A stretch of 64,000 nt of DNA from JAEYXS01 sp943367715 (GTDB lineage: Bacteria; Verrucomicrobiota; Verrucomicrobiia; Limisphaerales; JAEYXS01): positions 52,680-116,679 of the forward strand of contig CALRJY020000019.1 of assembly GCA_943367715.1 (NCBI GenBank), given 5' to 3'. The notes beneath the pieces were generated by a model. The model saw nothing but the letters and a program-made list of their open reading frames with translations, had not been told where the DNA came from and made no database searches. The first letter of the stretch is position 1. Each line of letters starts with the position of its first letter. Below are positions 1 through 7,395 of the stretch, piece by piece. The position numbers and the translations under genes were made by a program.

Positions 1-132
1 CAGTGCCGAGTTTATCGCATCGGGTAAAAAGTGGGCATAGTTATATGCCGGAATGACGACTGACACACCCGCGTCCATAACATTTGATCTCACCGGACTG
101 GAGGTCTGATCCTGACGAATATCCAAAACCAT
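1..132 (-). CDS. Family 2 glycosyltransferase, N-terminal fragment
   Basis: The minus strand reads from an ATG at 132 to the window edge without a stop; a second in-frame ATG lies at 78. The translation contains SVVIPAYNYAHFLPDAINSA, which is the first beta strand and nucleotide-binding segment of GT-A fold family 2 glycosyltransferases (VVIPAYN followed by a helix). It lies about 40 bp downstream of the tyrosine autokinase gene on the same strand, so it is probably the next gene of that exopolysaccharide transcript. Only about 44 residues are visible, so the acceptor and sugar cannot be guessed. Which ATG is used is uncertain; neither has an obvious ribosome site. Confidence 0.75.
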   Translation of the reverse strand, partial: MVLDIRQDQTSSPVRSNVMDAGVSVVIPAYNYAHFLPDAINSAL

Positions 133-172
133 TTCAGAGGAGTATATGCTGCGCGCTCGATTACAATACAGC

Positions 173-2362
173 TTAGTGGCGATCTACGGTCTGGTAGCTG
201 TCGTAATAGTTGTGCGAGTAATAATAGTAATAGTAGTAGTTCGAGGTGGCGGAAAGGTCCAACCGGTTGAGCACAAATCCGAGGAACTTGGCTTTGTTCG
301 CGCGCAAGGTCTTCACCGCTGTCTCGACGGTGCGATAAGGAGTACGACCGCTCCAGATCACAAACACCACGCCATCAACATAACTAAGCATCGTGGATGT
401 TTCCGCCAAACCCAATACTGGAGGGGTATCCATGATGATCCGGTCATAGCTCGTCCGCAGATGCTTCATCATGTCCACGAAGTTCTGATTGCCAAAGAAA
501 TCTGCCACTCCAGCGTGGTACTTGCCGCGAGGTAAAATAAAGAGATTGGGAGAATCCGTTTCCTTTATGGCTTCCGCTGCCTTCAACCCGCCACTCAGCA
601 CCTCGACCACACCCGGCGTGGACTCGATATTGAACAGAGTATGCATCGTGCCACGTCGCACGTCGCAGTCAATCAACAGTGTCCGCTCCCCTTTGCGCGC
701 AAATGAACGGGCCAAGTTCAAAGATACCCAGCTCTTGCCTTCCTGCGGCATCGCACTGGCGATCATGATCACTTGCTGGCTGTCTGCATCAGGTACGTTT
801 AATTGCAAATTCGTACGGATCACCCGGAAATTCTCTTCCATGGACGCCGGGCCCCCCGCTTCACCGTGACTTGGCAGCCGGTGCCGGTTCGATTCCAGCT
901 CTGGCACCACGCCCAAGGCACGGAGTTTGAGAGCGTCCTCACCTGATTCCACGTTCGCAATGGTGTGATCCAGATACTCAATCAAAAACGGGATACCCAA
1001 GCTAAGACCCAAGCCAAAGATCAACGAATAGATCATCAAGTTGAACCGGTTGGGAGACACCGGAGGGTCCAGCCGCACGTCGAGATGCCCGACATAATTC
1101 ATGTGGAACCGTTCTTTTTCACCACCAAACTCCAAGTAGCTCACCGATTTGGCCATGCCGTCATAAAAGCTCTTCCACGGCAGTTGGCCGGCCGCCAAAT
1201 GATCAAACTCAAGCTTCAAGCGGGCTTGCTGCTGCTGCGAATCCAAATAATCAGGAAGCTTGGCCGTAAACTCAGCCTGACGGGCTCTTAAGCCCTCTAT
1301 CCGTGTGTTCAGTCGCGCCAGTTGGACTTCCAGTTCCAGATTCAACTCTTTCTCGACCTGTTCAAGCTGGGTCGCCACTTCTTTCATGCGTGGATGAGCG
1401 GGCAGATAGACTTTGGCATAATCCAACGTGAGCTGTTTCAAACGCCGGTACTTCCGTTCGTTGTCGGTCCAAGGAATCGTATTCTGCTGTGGGGCTAGCG
1501 TGGGCAAAACAATCACCTCCGGCCCGTTGCGAGAGTTATTGGCGGCAGCGCCGGGCACATCGTTTGCATTCTCCGCGTTTTTGCTTACGACCGTGAAGTT
1601 TTCCCCCAGATTTAGCCGCAACATCTCCTGATACGAGGAGAGAAGCGAGAGCTTGTCCACCACCGTGTACTCCGGTTTTTGGAGCTTCTTCTGCAAGTTC
1701 GTCAAATCGTCGAGTTGAAGATTGATTCTTGCGAGATCGAGCGGCACAGATCCCATCTCTCTGACTTTGGCGTTCAATTCCGTGATTTTGTTAGTATCAT
1801 GGTAGGCGAAATTCTTCTTCAACCACTCTTCCATCCGCCCACTGATCTCCTCCATCTCCTTGGTGAAGTCATTCAATACGATCTCCCGCCGGCGTTGCCG
1901 CTGCTCTTCGCGATAGGCGATGAATTCCTCCAGCATCATCTTTGACCATTTATCGGCGATTTCCGGAGAAAAAGCCCAAACCTCGATCTCAATATCCCCC
2001 TGTGAGTTCTGCTTCAGCCCCATCTTTTTCAAATACTTGCTGTAGATATACTTCTCCCGGGCCTCGATACCAAAACGCTTTGCCGTCCGTTCAACTATGT
2101 GGGCAGAACTAAAACTCGCATAAATCGACTTCATGCTCCCGTCACCAAAATTCGTTTCGGTGGTGATTGGCAGGGGCAGATTCTTGAACTCAATCAGGCT
2201 GCGGGTGTAGTAAACCGGCCTGGAATACACATAAACGGTCAACCCCAGCATCAATGACAGGCACATCAACAGGAGAATGAGACGCGCGTGCTTCACCGCC
2301 AGCGTCAAATAAACCAACAGATCGCCTATCTTAATCGGCGCTTGCTTAACTCCGGGTAACAT
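173..2362 (-). CDS. Polysaccharide co-polymerase / BY-kinase tyrosine autokinase (Wzc/GumC type)
   Basis: A 729-residue inner-membrane protein that would control polysaccharide chain length and export. Visible parts are an N-terminal membrane segment at about 27-46, a long periplasmic Wzz-like region rich in helices (about 60-435), a second membrane segment at about 441-461, and a C-terminal cytoplasmic BY-kinase. The kinase shows Walker A (SAMPQEGKSW, 536-545), Walker A' (LLIDCD, 562-567) and Walker B (IIMDTPP, 642-648). The C-terminus is a tyrosine cluster: seven consecutive Tyr at 709-715, then Tyr719, 720 and 723. BY-kinases autophosphorylate such tails in trans. It follows the Wza-like gene but is separated from it by a terminator, and a promoter-like sequence directly precedes its ATG. 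Confidence 0.93.
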   Translation of the reverse strand: MLPGVKQAPIKIGDLLVYLTLAVKHARLILLLMCLSLMLGLTVYVYSRPVYYTRSLIEFKNLPLPITTETNFGDGSMKSIYASFSSAHIVERTAKRFGIEAREKYIYSKYLKKMGLKQNSQGDIEIEVWAFSPEIADKWSKMMLEEFIAYREEQRQRRREIVLNDFTKEMEEISGRMEEWLKKNFAYHDTNKITELNAKVREMGSVPLDLARINLQLDDLTNLQKKLQKPEYTVVDKLSLLSSYQEMLRLNLGENFTVVSKNAENANDVPGAAANNSRNGPEVIVLPTLAPQQNTIPWTDNERKYRRLKQLTLDYAKVYLPAHPRMKEVATQLEQVEKELNLELEVQLARLNTRIEGLRARQAEFTAKLPDYLDSQQQQARLKLEFDHLAAGQLPWKSFYDGMAKSVSYLEFGGEKERFHMNYVGHLDVRLDPPVSPNRFNLMIYSLIFGLGLSLGIPFLIEYLDHTIANVESGEDALKLRALGVVPELESNRHRLPSHGEAGGPASMEENFRVIRTNLQLNVPDADSQQVIMIASAMPQEGKSWVSLNLARSFARKGERTLLIDCDVRRGTMHTLFNIESTPGVVEVLSGGLKAAEAIKETDSPNLFILPRGKYHAGVADFFGNQNFVDMMKHLRTSYDRIIMDTPPVLGLAETSTMLSYVDGVVFVIWSGRTPYRTVETAVKTLRANKAKFLGFVLNRLDLSATSNYYYYYYYSHNYYDSYQTVDRH

Positions 2363-2369
2363 AAATCAA

Positions 2370-2398
2370 ATCATAAACTAACTGCTCCAGCCTAACAA
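2370..2398 (-). promoter_or_regulatory. Candidate sigma-70 promoter for the tyrosine autokinase gene
   Basis: On the minus strand TTGTTA (2398-2393) and TATGAT (2375-2370) are separated by 17 bp. The expected transcription start falls at about 2363, right beside the ATG at 2362, so the mRNA would be leaderless or nearly so. It lies downstream of the terminator at 2426-2461, which makes a separate promoter plausible. Inferred from sequence match only. Confidence 0.4.
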
Positions 2399-2425
2399 AC
2401 ATTCTGGGGAAAGCAATCTCCGGGG

Positions 2426-2461
2426 AAAAAAAACTGCGGAGCGGTGATCCCGCTCCGCAGT
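2426..2461 (-). terminator. Intrinsic terminator after the Wza-like gene
   Basis: A perfect 12-bp stem (ACTGCGGAGCGG at 2433-2444 pairing with 2450-2461) with a 5-nt loop is followed, in minus-strand reading, by an uninterrupted run of eight U. It sits 23 bp beyond the stop codon of the polysaccharide export gene and before the kinase gene, so it should uncouple or attenuate the two. Confidence 0.85.
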
Positions 2462-2483
2462 GAGGTAGTTCTTATTTAGATAC

Positions 2484-3704
2484 TTAGAAGCTGAAAAAGC
2501 TCTCGGGCACGACAACGATGTCATTGCTTTGCAAGACCACATCCGGCTGCTTGCCAGCCTGCACGCTCTTGATACTTACGGGAATCTTGAACTTCTCACC
2601 ATTGCCACCATTGCGGAGCACATAAACGCCGCTCTTCTTGGCAAAGCGGGAGAAACCGCCGCTGCGCAAGATGGCCGCATAGGCCGTCAGCTCTTCATCA
2701 TTAGGCAACTGGACAATCCCTGCAGTCTTAACATTTCCCGTGACATAAACGCGGTTGGCAAACGCCGGAACCACAACGATATCACCGGGTTGCACCGAAA
2801 CATCAGGTGTCAGACCAGCGCCATCCAAAATCGCCTGCACATTCACTTCTTCCACCAAGCTCTTGCCTTCCGTCAAACGCAGCAACTTGACACGCGTCAG
2901 GTCGCCCGAATCCTTGGCCCCACCAGAACGGATGAAGATGGTGGTGATCGTCGGCGAGTAACCGGAAGGCACCAAGAGCGGACCCGTCTGCTTGAATTCG
3001 CCAGCCAGATATACTACGTTAGCCTGACCCGGAGAATAGGATTCCACCGTGCGCTCCACCATGACCGTGGCCTGACGAAGCTGGGAAGCTTCCAATGCTT
3101 CTTTGATGGATTTCTCAGAATCCGGCAAATCTTTACCCGCGATCTGAACGCGGCCAATGCGCGGCATGATGATATATCCACCTTCGCGAATCTGATAAAC
3201 GCCGTTAAAGGACTCGTCCTCCACGACAAACACCTGCACCGGCTCACCGGTCACCAAAATCTTGCTACCACCCTCGACGGTCAGCTTGCGCAACTCGCCC
3301 ATCTTGGTTTCCATCTCCTTGTCGATGGTGGAAGTCTCGCTCTCCGCCGATTTAACGCGGTCACCCCAAGCGGACGCTTCACGCTGCCACTTCTCGATTT
3401 CAGAAGCCACTTGGCTGGCGTTAGCCGAGGCCAAAGACTTGGTGGCGGCTTCTTGTTTGGAACGGCTATAGGTCAGCTCGCGCTCCAGAAAAATGCGCCG
3501 ATCAGACAACCGGTCAATCTCCTTCTGCAGGCCGTCCAAACGACCGCCAACCTGATCCTTGGCCCGTAACTGGCTCAGATATTCTTCACGAGCACGACGC
3601 CAATCGTCCACTTTGTCTGAAGCGTTCTGGTTCTGCGCCGTCACCGACGTTACAAGGGCCAGCCCAGCAAACAGACCAAGCAGGTTGCGATAATTTATTT
3701 TCAT
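2484..3704 (-). CDS. Polysaccharide export protein with SLBB domains (Wza-like)
   Basis: A 406-residue exported protein expected to form the periplasmic/outer-membrane channel for the polysaccharide. The start at 3704 places a Sec signal (KINYRNLLGLFAGLALVTS, cleavage near VTAQ) at the N-terminus; a start at 3752 would bury the signal 16 residues in. Residues about 30-140 are a charged heptad-like coiled coil, followed by the polysaccharide export domain (about 155-240, with YQIREGGYIIMPRIG) and SLBB beta-grasp repeats (about 250-400, with VYVTGNVKTAG and VQPGDIVVVP). Unlike E. coli Wza it has no cysteine at all, hence no lipobox. It is divergent from the GbsR-type regulator gene and ends at a strong terminator. 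Confidence 0.9.
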   Translation of the reverse strand: MKINYRNLLGLFAGLALVTSVTAQNQNASDKVDDWRRAREEYLSQLRAKDQVGGRLDGLQKEIDRLSDRRIFLERELTYSRSKQEAATKSLASANASQVASEIEKWQREASAWGDRVKSAESETSTIDKEMETKMGELRKLTVEGGSKILVTGEPVQVFVVEDESFNGVYQIREGGYIIMPRIGRVQIAGKDLPDSEKSIKEALEASQLRQATVMVERTVESYSPGQANVVYLAGEFKQTGPLLVPSGYSPTITTIFIRSGGAKDSGDLTRVKLLRLTEGKSLVEEVNVQAILDGAGLTPDVSVQPGDIVVVPAFANRVYVTGNVKTAGIVQLPNDEELTAYAAILRSGGFSRFAKKSGVYVLRNGGNGEKFKIPVSIKSVQAGKQPDVVLQSNDIVVVPESFFSF

Positions 3705-3891
3705 GGCTATTCTATTCGAAAGCGTTCTATTGCTCAAATCAGTTACCGCCAAGCATTAAGCAAGGCGGTCAGTCACGCGCACTAAAGAACTAAAGGCGTA
3801 GCGTCCTGTAAAGCAGATTTTTGCAAAAACTGAGGACTGTGCTATACTATTAGCTCTTGCTCATCACACCTCCCCCGGAACACGCAAACGC

Positions 3892-3921
3892 TTGACAGAT
3901 GGGCCTCAATATCCGTATAGA
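3892..3921 (+). promoter_or_regulatory. Sigma-70 promoter of the polysaccharide operon
   Basis: A perfect -35 box TTGACA (3892-3897) is followed after 18 bp by TATAGA (3916-3921, 5 of 6 to TATAAT). Transcription should begin near 3928. This places the start inside the palindrome at 3923-3942, and the ATG at 3899 upstream of the mRNA, leaving 3944 as the usable start. A weaker pair TTGCAA (3821-3826) and TATACT (3843-3848) lies further upstream. Confidence 0.7.
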
Positions 3922-3922
3922 A

Positions 3923-3942
3923 CGTTTAGAATTTTCTAAACG
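3923..3942. promoter_or_regulatory. Palindromic operator, probably autoregulatory
   Basis: CGTTTAGAA-TT-TTCTAAACG is a perfect inverted repeat with 9-bp arms and a 2-bp centre. It begins 2 bp after the -10 box and ends 1 bp before the ATG at 3944, so a bound dimer would block transcription initiation. The gene that follows encodes a winged-helix GbsR/MarR-type protein, the obvious candidate ligand. The partly similar direct repeat ACTAAAGAACTAAAG lies at 3781-3795 on the side of the divergent export gene. Confidence 0.7.
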
Positions 3943-3943
3943 A

Positions 3944-4468
3944 ATGTCAGCGCAGCCGTTAAATCAACCAGATTGGGCGCATACCCGCAGCAAGTTCATT
4001 GAAGCGGGCGGTTCCACGACCCAATCCTTCGGCTTGGGACGGCTCGTCGGGCAGATTTACGCGTTACTCTATCTCAGTCCGGCTCCTATCTGCTTGGAGG
4101 AAATCGCTTCCCAGCTTGGCGTCAGCAAAGCCAGCATCAGCATCACGGTCCGCCAGATGGAGCGTTGGGCCGCCGTGCATAAGGTTTGGGTCAAAGGTGA
4201 CCGCCGCGACTTTTACGAAGCAGAAACTGATTTTCGAAAAATCTTCCGGGACGGTTTTCTGGAAACATTGCAGAAGAAACTTCATACCGCCGGCCGCCAT
4301 CTGGAACAGGTGGAAACCCACGCCAAACAATCTTTGCTTCAGCCGACCGCTGTGACTACGGATTCTGCCGATGTTAAGACTATTACGGAACGCCTCGAAC
4401 GGGCTCGCAAGTTTCAACGCCAGCTCTCCGGCCTGATTGATAATCCTTTGGTAAATCGGCTCCTTTGA
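3944..4468 (+). CDS. GbsR/MarR-type winged-helix transcriptional regulator
   Basis: A 174-residue DNA-binding protein, first gene of the long polysaccharide operon. The segment IYALLYLSPAPICLEEIASQ followed by LGVSKASISITVRQME is a typical winged helix-turn-helix of the GbsR subfamily, followed by a wing region (VHKVWVKGDRRDFYEAE) and a C-terminal helical part for dimerisation. The start at 3944 is chosen because the ATG at 3899 would lie between the -35 and -10 boxes of the promoter. No ribosome site is visible; the leader would be about 16 nt. Its stop is 2 bp before the transporter permease gene. It probably represses its own operon through the palindrome 3923-3942; the effector is unknown. 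Confidence 0.85.
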   Translation: MSAQPLNQPDWAHTRSKFIEAGGSTTQSFGLGRLVGQIYALLYLSPAPICLEEIASQLGVSKASISITVRQMERWAAVHKVWVKGDRRDFYEAETDFRKIFRDGFLETLQKKLHTAGRHLEQVETHAKQSLLQPTAVTTDSADVKTITERLERARKFQRQLSGLIDNPLVNRLL

Positions 4469-4470
4469 AC

Positions 4471-5322
4471 ATGTCGCAACCCGTTCTCACCGCCACCACA
4501 TCTGAGCGCATCATCCGCTCGCGCAACGGCTTGGCCGCCATAGACTTGGCGGAACTTTGGCGTTATCGCGAGTTGTTCTGGCAATTGGCCTGGCGCAACG
4601 TCCTCATCCGCTACAAGCAGACACTGCTTGGTATCGCTTGGGCCGTACTCCAGCCTCTGCTGACCGTCGCCATTGGAACTTTTGTCTTTGGGCGACTGGC
4701 CAAACTTCCCAGCGATGGTGCTCCCTATGCCGTCCTCACCTTTGCCGCCTTGCTTCCCTGGCAATACTTCTCCAACGCCATGAGTGAGAGCAGTAACTCG
4801 CTTATCGCTTCCCAAAACATGATCACCAAAGTTTACTTTCCCCGCCTGATCATTCCCGGAAGCGCGGTCTTGAGCGGGGCGATTGATTTCCTCATCTCTC
4901 TCGTCCTGATGTTTCTCCTGATGCTTTACTACGACATTGCGTTCAGCCCCCGGCTCCTTTTGATACCCGTCTTCTTTCTCTATACCACGGCTGCCGCGGT
5001 CGCCATTGGTCTGTGGCTCAGTGCTTTGAATGTCAAATACCGTGACGTGAAGCATGTTGTCCCCTTCCTCACGCGCATGGGTCTTTACATCACCCCGGTT
5101 TTCTTCAGCCTGAGCCTGATCCCGGAAAAATGGCTACTGGCATTCTACACCTTGAATCCCTTGGTCGGAGCCGTGGAAGGCTTCCGTTGGTGCATTTTAG
5201 GAAACGAGTTCGAGCCTATGTGGACCGGCTTTTTCACTGGCGGCGCCGTCATACTATTCCTGCTTGTCACCGGCGCGTATTACTTCCGCACCACGGAAAA
5301 AACATTTGCTGATGTTATTTGA
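4471..5322 (+). CDS. wzm: ABC-2 type polysaccharide exporter permease (Wzm/TagG family)
   Basis: A 283-residue integral membrane protein that would move a lipid-linked polysaccharide across the inner membrane. About six hydrophobic segments are visible, beginning with QTLLGIAWAVLQPLLTVAIG and ending with AVILFLLVTGAYYFR. The amphipathic motif FWQLAWRNVLIRYKQT before the first segment is characteristic of ABC-2 polysaccharide permeases. It starts 2 bp after the regulator and ends 3 bp before the ATPase gene, giving a clear Wzm-Wzt pair. The presence of an ABC exporter indicates that the polymer is completed in the cytoplasm rather than by a Wzx/Wzy route, although the Wza/Wzc pair next door is more typical of capsule export. 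Confidence 0.92.
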   Translation: MSQPVLTATTSERIIRSRNGLAAIDLAELWRYRELFWQLAWRNVLIRYKQTLLGIAWAVLQPLLTVAIGTFVFGRLAKLPSDGAPYAVLTFAALLPWQYFSNAMSESSNSLIASQNMITKVYFPRLIIPGSAVLSGAIDFLISLVLMFLLMLYYDIAFSPRLLLIPVFFLYTTAAAVAIGLWLSALNVKYRDVKHVVPFLTRMGLYITPVFFSLSLIPEKWLLAFYTLNPLVGAVEGFRWCILGNEFEPMWTGFFTGGAVILFLLVTGAYYFRTTEKTFADVI

Positions 5323-5325
5323 CGC

Positions 5326-6603
5326 ATGAGCCACCCCATCATCAGCGCCCGTAATATCGGCAAACGTTACGAACTCGGCGAAACCATTCGTCATGACACT
5401 CTCCGCGACCGGCTGACAGATGCAGCAAAGCGATTCCTTCGCCGCCCTGCTTCCGGAAATGCATCCAACTTGCCTCAGCCGACCGAGTTCTGGGCTCTTA
5501 AAGAGGTCTCCTTTGATATCTACCCCGGCGAAGTAGTCGGCATCATTGGCCGCAACGGTGCCGGCAAATCCACGCTCCTCAAAATACTGAGCCAGATCAC
5601 TGAACCCACTACCGGCGAAATCCGCATGCGCGGTCGGGTTGCCAGTCTCCTGGAAGTCGGTACAGGCTTCCATCCGGAGCTGACCGGCCGTGAAAACGTG
5701 TTCCTCAACGGTGCTATTCTGGGCATGAGCCAAGGCGAGATTCGCAGCAAGTTTGATGAGATCGTAGCTTTTGCTGAAATCGAGAAATTTCTGGATACCC
5801 CCGTCAAACGGTATTCGAGCGGCATGTATGTTCGGCTGGCCTTTGCCGTGGCCGCACATCTTGAACCGGAGATTCTGATCGTCGATGAAGTCCTTGCCGT
5901 GGGTGACTCCGCCTTCCAGCGAAAATGCCTGGGTAAGATGCAGGACGTCAGCGCACGTGGGCGGACGGTGCTTTTTGTTTCCCACAACATGGCCGCCGTG
6001 ACCAGGCTATGTCAGCGTGCCATTCTGATGCAGGACGGCAAAGTGGCCATGGAAGGTCCGCATCAAAAAGTGGTGCCGGCTTATCTGCATGGCGGCTTCT
6101 CCACCATGTCTGAAAAGGCTTGGCCCGCCGGTAAGCAGCCTGGAAGCAGCGCCGCGCGCCTCATCTCCACCCGCTTGCGCCGTCAGGATGGCAGCACCTG
6201 CGACACGGCCGACATTCGCGAGCCTGTAGGTATCGAGATGCGCTATGAAGTGCTGACCAGCGGCCAGGTGATGATCCCCAACTATCATGTCTTCAATGAA
6301 GACGGTACCTGTCTGTTTGTGATCTCAGACACCCGCTCTCCTTGGTACCGTCAACCCCGCTCAGCAGGAGTGTATGAAAGTGTCGCCTGGATTCCGGGCA
6401 ATTATCTGGCCGAGGGCACTCTGATAGTAGGGGTGGCCCTGACCACTCCACAACCGGAGCAGGTTCACTATTACGAACGCGACATCATCGCCTGCCAGGT
6501 GGTGGATAAGATGGAAGGCGATTCGGCCCGGGGCGATTATGGCCTGCAAATCCCCGGCATCATCCGGCCCCTCTTGGATTGGAACACTCAAACCTTGAAT
6601 TGA
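5326..6603 (+). CDS. wzt: Polysaccharide ABC exporter ATPase with C-terminal carbohydrate-binding domain (Wzt)
   Basis: A 425-residue ATPase partner of the preceding permease. The nucleotide-binding domain (about 1-250) has Walker A GRNGAGKS (75-82), the signature YSSGM (about 163-167) and Walker B ILIVDEVLAVGD (about 184-195). The extra C-terminal portion (about 270-425) matches the position and length of the Wzt beta-sandwich that recognises the terminal modification of the glycan in E. coli O8/O9a-type systems. This implies that the exported chain carries a non-reducing end cap, which fits the methyltransferases encoded downstream. The spacing to the permease is 3 bp. Confidence 0.93.
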   Translation: MSHPIISARNIGKRYELGETIRHDTLRDRLTDAAKRFLRRPASGNASNLPQPTEFWALKEVSFDIYPGEVVGIIGRNGAGKSTLLKILSQITEPTTGEIRMRGRVASLLEVGTGFHPELTGRENVFLNGAILGMSQGEIRSKFDEIVAFAEIEKFLDTPVKRYSSGMYVRLAFAVAAHLEPEILIVDEVLAVGDSAFQRKCLGKMQDVSARGRTVLFVSHNMAAVTRLCQRAILMQDGKVAMEGPHQKVVPAYLHGGFSTMSEKAWPAGKQPGSSAARLISTRLRRQDGSTCDTADIREPVGIEMRYEVLTSGQVMIPNYHVFNEDGTCLFVISDTRSPWYRQPRSAGVYESVAWIPGNYLAEGTLIVGVALTTPQPEQVHYYERDIIACQVVDKMEGDSARGDYGLQIPGIIRPLLDWNTQTLN

Positions 6604-6619
6604 AACCCAGCACAGCCCA

Positions 6620-7393
6620 ATGAAAGTAGTCATTTTATGTGGTGGTCTCGGCACCCGCTTGCGGGAAGAGACGGAATTTCGTCCTAAGCCCATGGTGCCC
6701 GTCGGCCCCCGCCCTATCCTGTGGCATATCATGAAATACTATGCCGCCTTTGGGCATAAGGAGTTCATCCTGTGCCTCGGTTACAAAGGGGAAGTCATCA
6801 AGGACTACTTCCGCAACTACAACTGGAACACCAGTGACGTCACCCTCAAGCTAGGTCGCAATCCGGAGATCCGCTACCACAGCTCCCACGACGAGGAAGA
6901 CTGGACTGTCACCATGATCGACACGGGGCAAGATACCATGACAGGCGGCCGCCTGAAACGCGCCTTGGCCTACATCCAGGACGAGACTTTCCTGCTCACC
7001 TACGGCGATGGGCTGACGAACAGCAACATCAACCAGTCCATTGAATTTCATAAACAGCATGGCAAGCTCGCCACCCTGACTGCGGTGAAACCTTCCGGCC
7101 GTTTTGGGGAACTGGCCATGGATGGCGAGACGATCACCGCCTTTCATGAGAAGCCTGAAAAGGAGTCTTCTTACATCAACGGCGGCTTTTTCGTCCTCAA
7201 CCGTCAGATCGGCAACTATCTGAGTGGTGATTCCTGCATCTTCGAACGCGAACCGTTGGAGAACCTTACCAAAAACTTAAACATCCATGCCTGGAAACAC
7301 GATGATTTCTGGCAATGCATGGATACCTTGCGGGAACAGGAACTCCTGACCCGCCTGTGGAACAGCGGCAAAGCCCCTTGGAAAATCTGGTGA
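6620..7393 (+). CDS. rfbF: Glucose-1-phosphate cytidylyltransferase
   Basis: A 257-residue sugar nucleotidyltransferase that makes CDP-glucose from CTP and glucose-1-phosphate. The N-terminal signature VILCGGLGTRLREETEFRPK with PMVPVGPRPILWHIM is the activator/nucleotide loop of the family and closely resembles RfbF/AscA rather than the dTDP enzyme RmlA. The acidic metal-binding segment YGDGLTN and the conserved INGGFFVL segment are present. Length is normal (about 257). It is followed 2 bp later by CDP-glucose 4,6-dehydratase, the next pathway step, which supports the CDP assignment. Confidence 0.93.
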   Translation: MKVVILCGGLGTRLREETEFRPKPMVPVGPRPILWHIMKYYAAFGHKEFILCLGYKGEVIKDYFRNYNWNTSDVTLKLGRNPEIRYHSSHDEEDWTVTMIDTGQDTMTGGRLKRALAYIQDETFLLTYGDGLTNSNINQSIEFHKQHGKLATLTAVKPSGRFGELAMDGETITAFHEKPEKESSYINGGFFVLNRQIGNYLSGDSCIFEREPLENLTKNLNIHAWKHDDFWQCMDTLREQELLTRLWNSGKAPWKIW

Positions 7394-7395
7394 CC

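Noticed and set aside
2390..2396. GTTAGGC on the minus strand before the autokinase gene, similar to the integron-like cores
   Set aside because: It is isolated, overlaps a good promoter and has no partner core or cassette-like gene, so it is probably chance.
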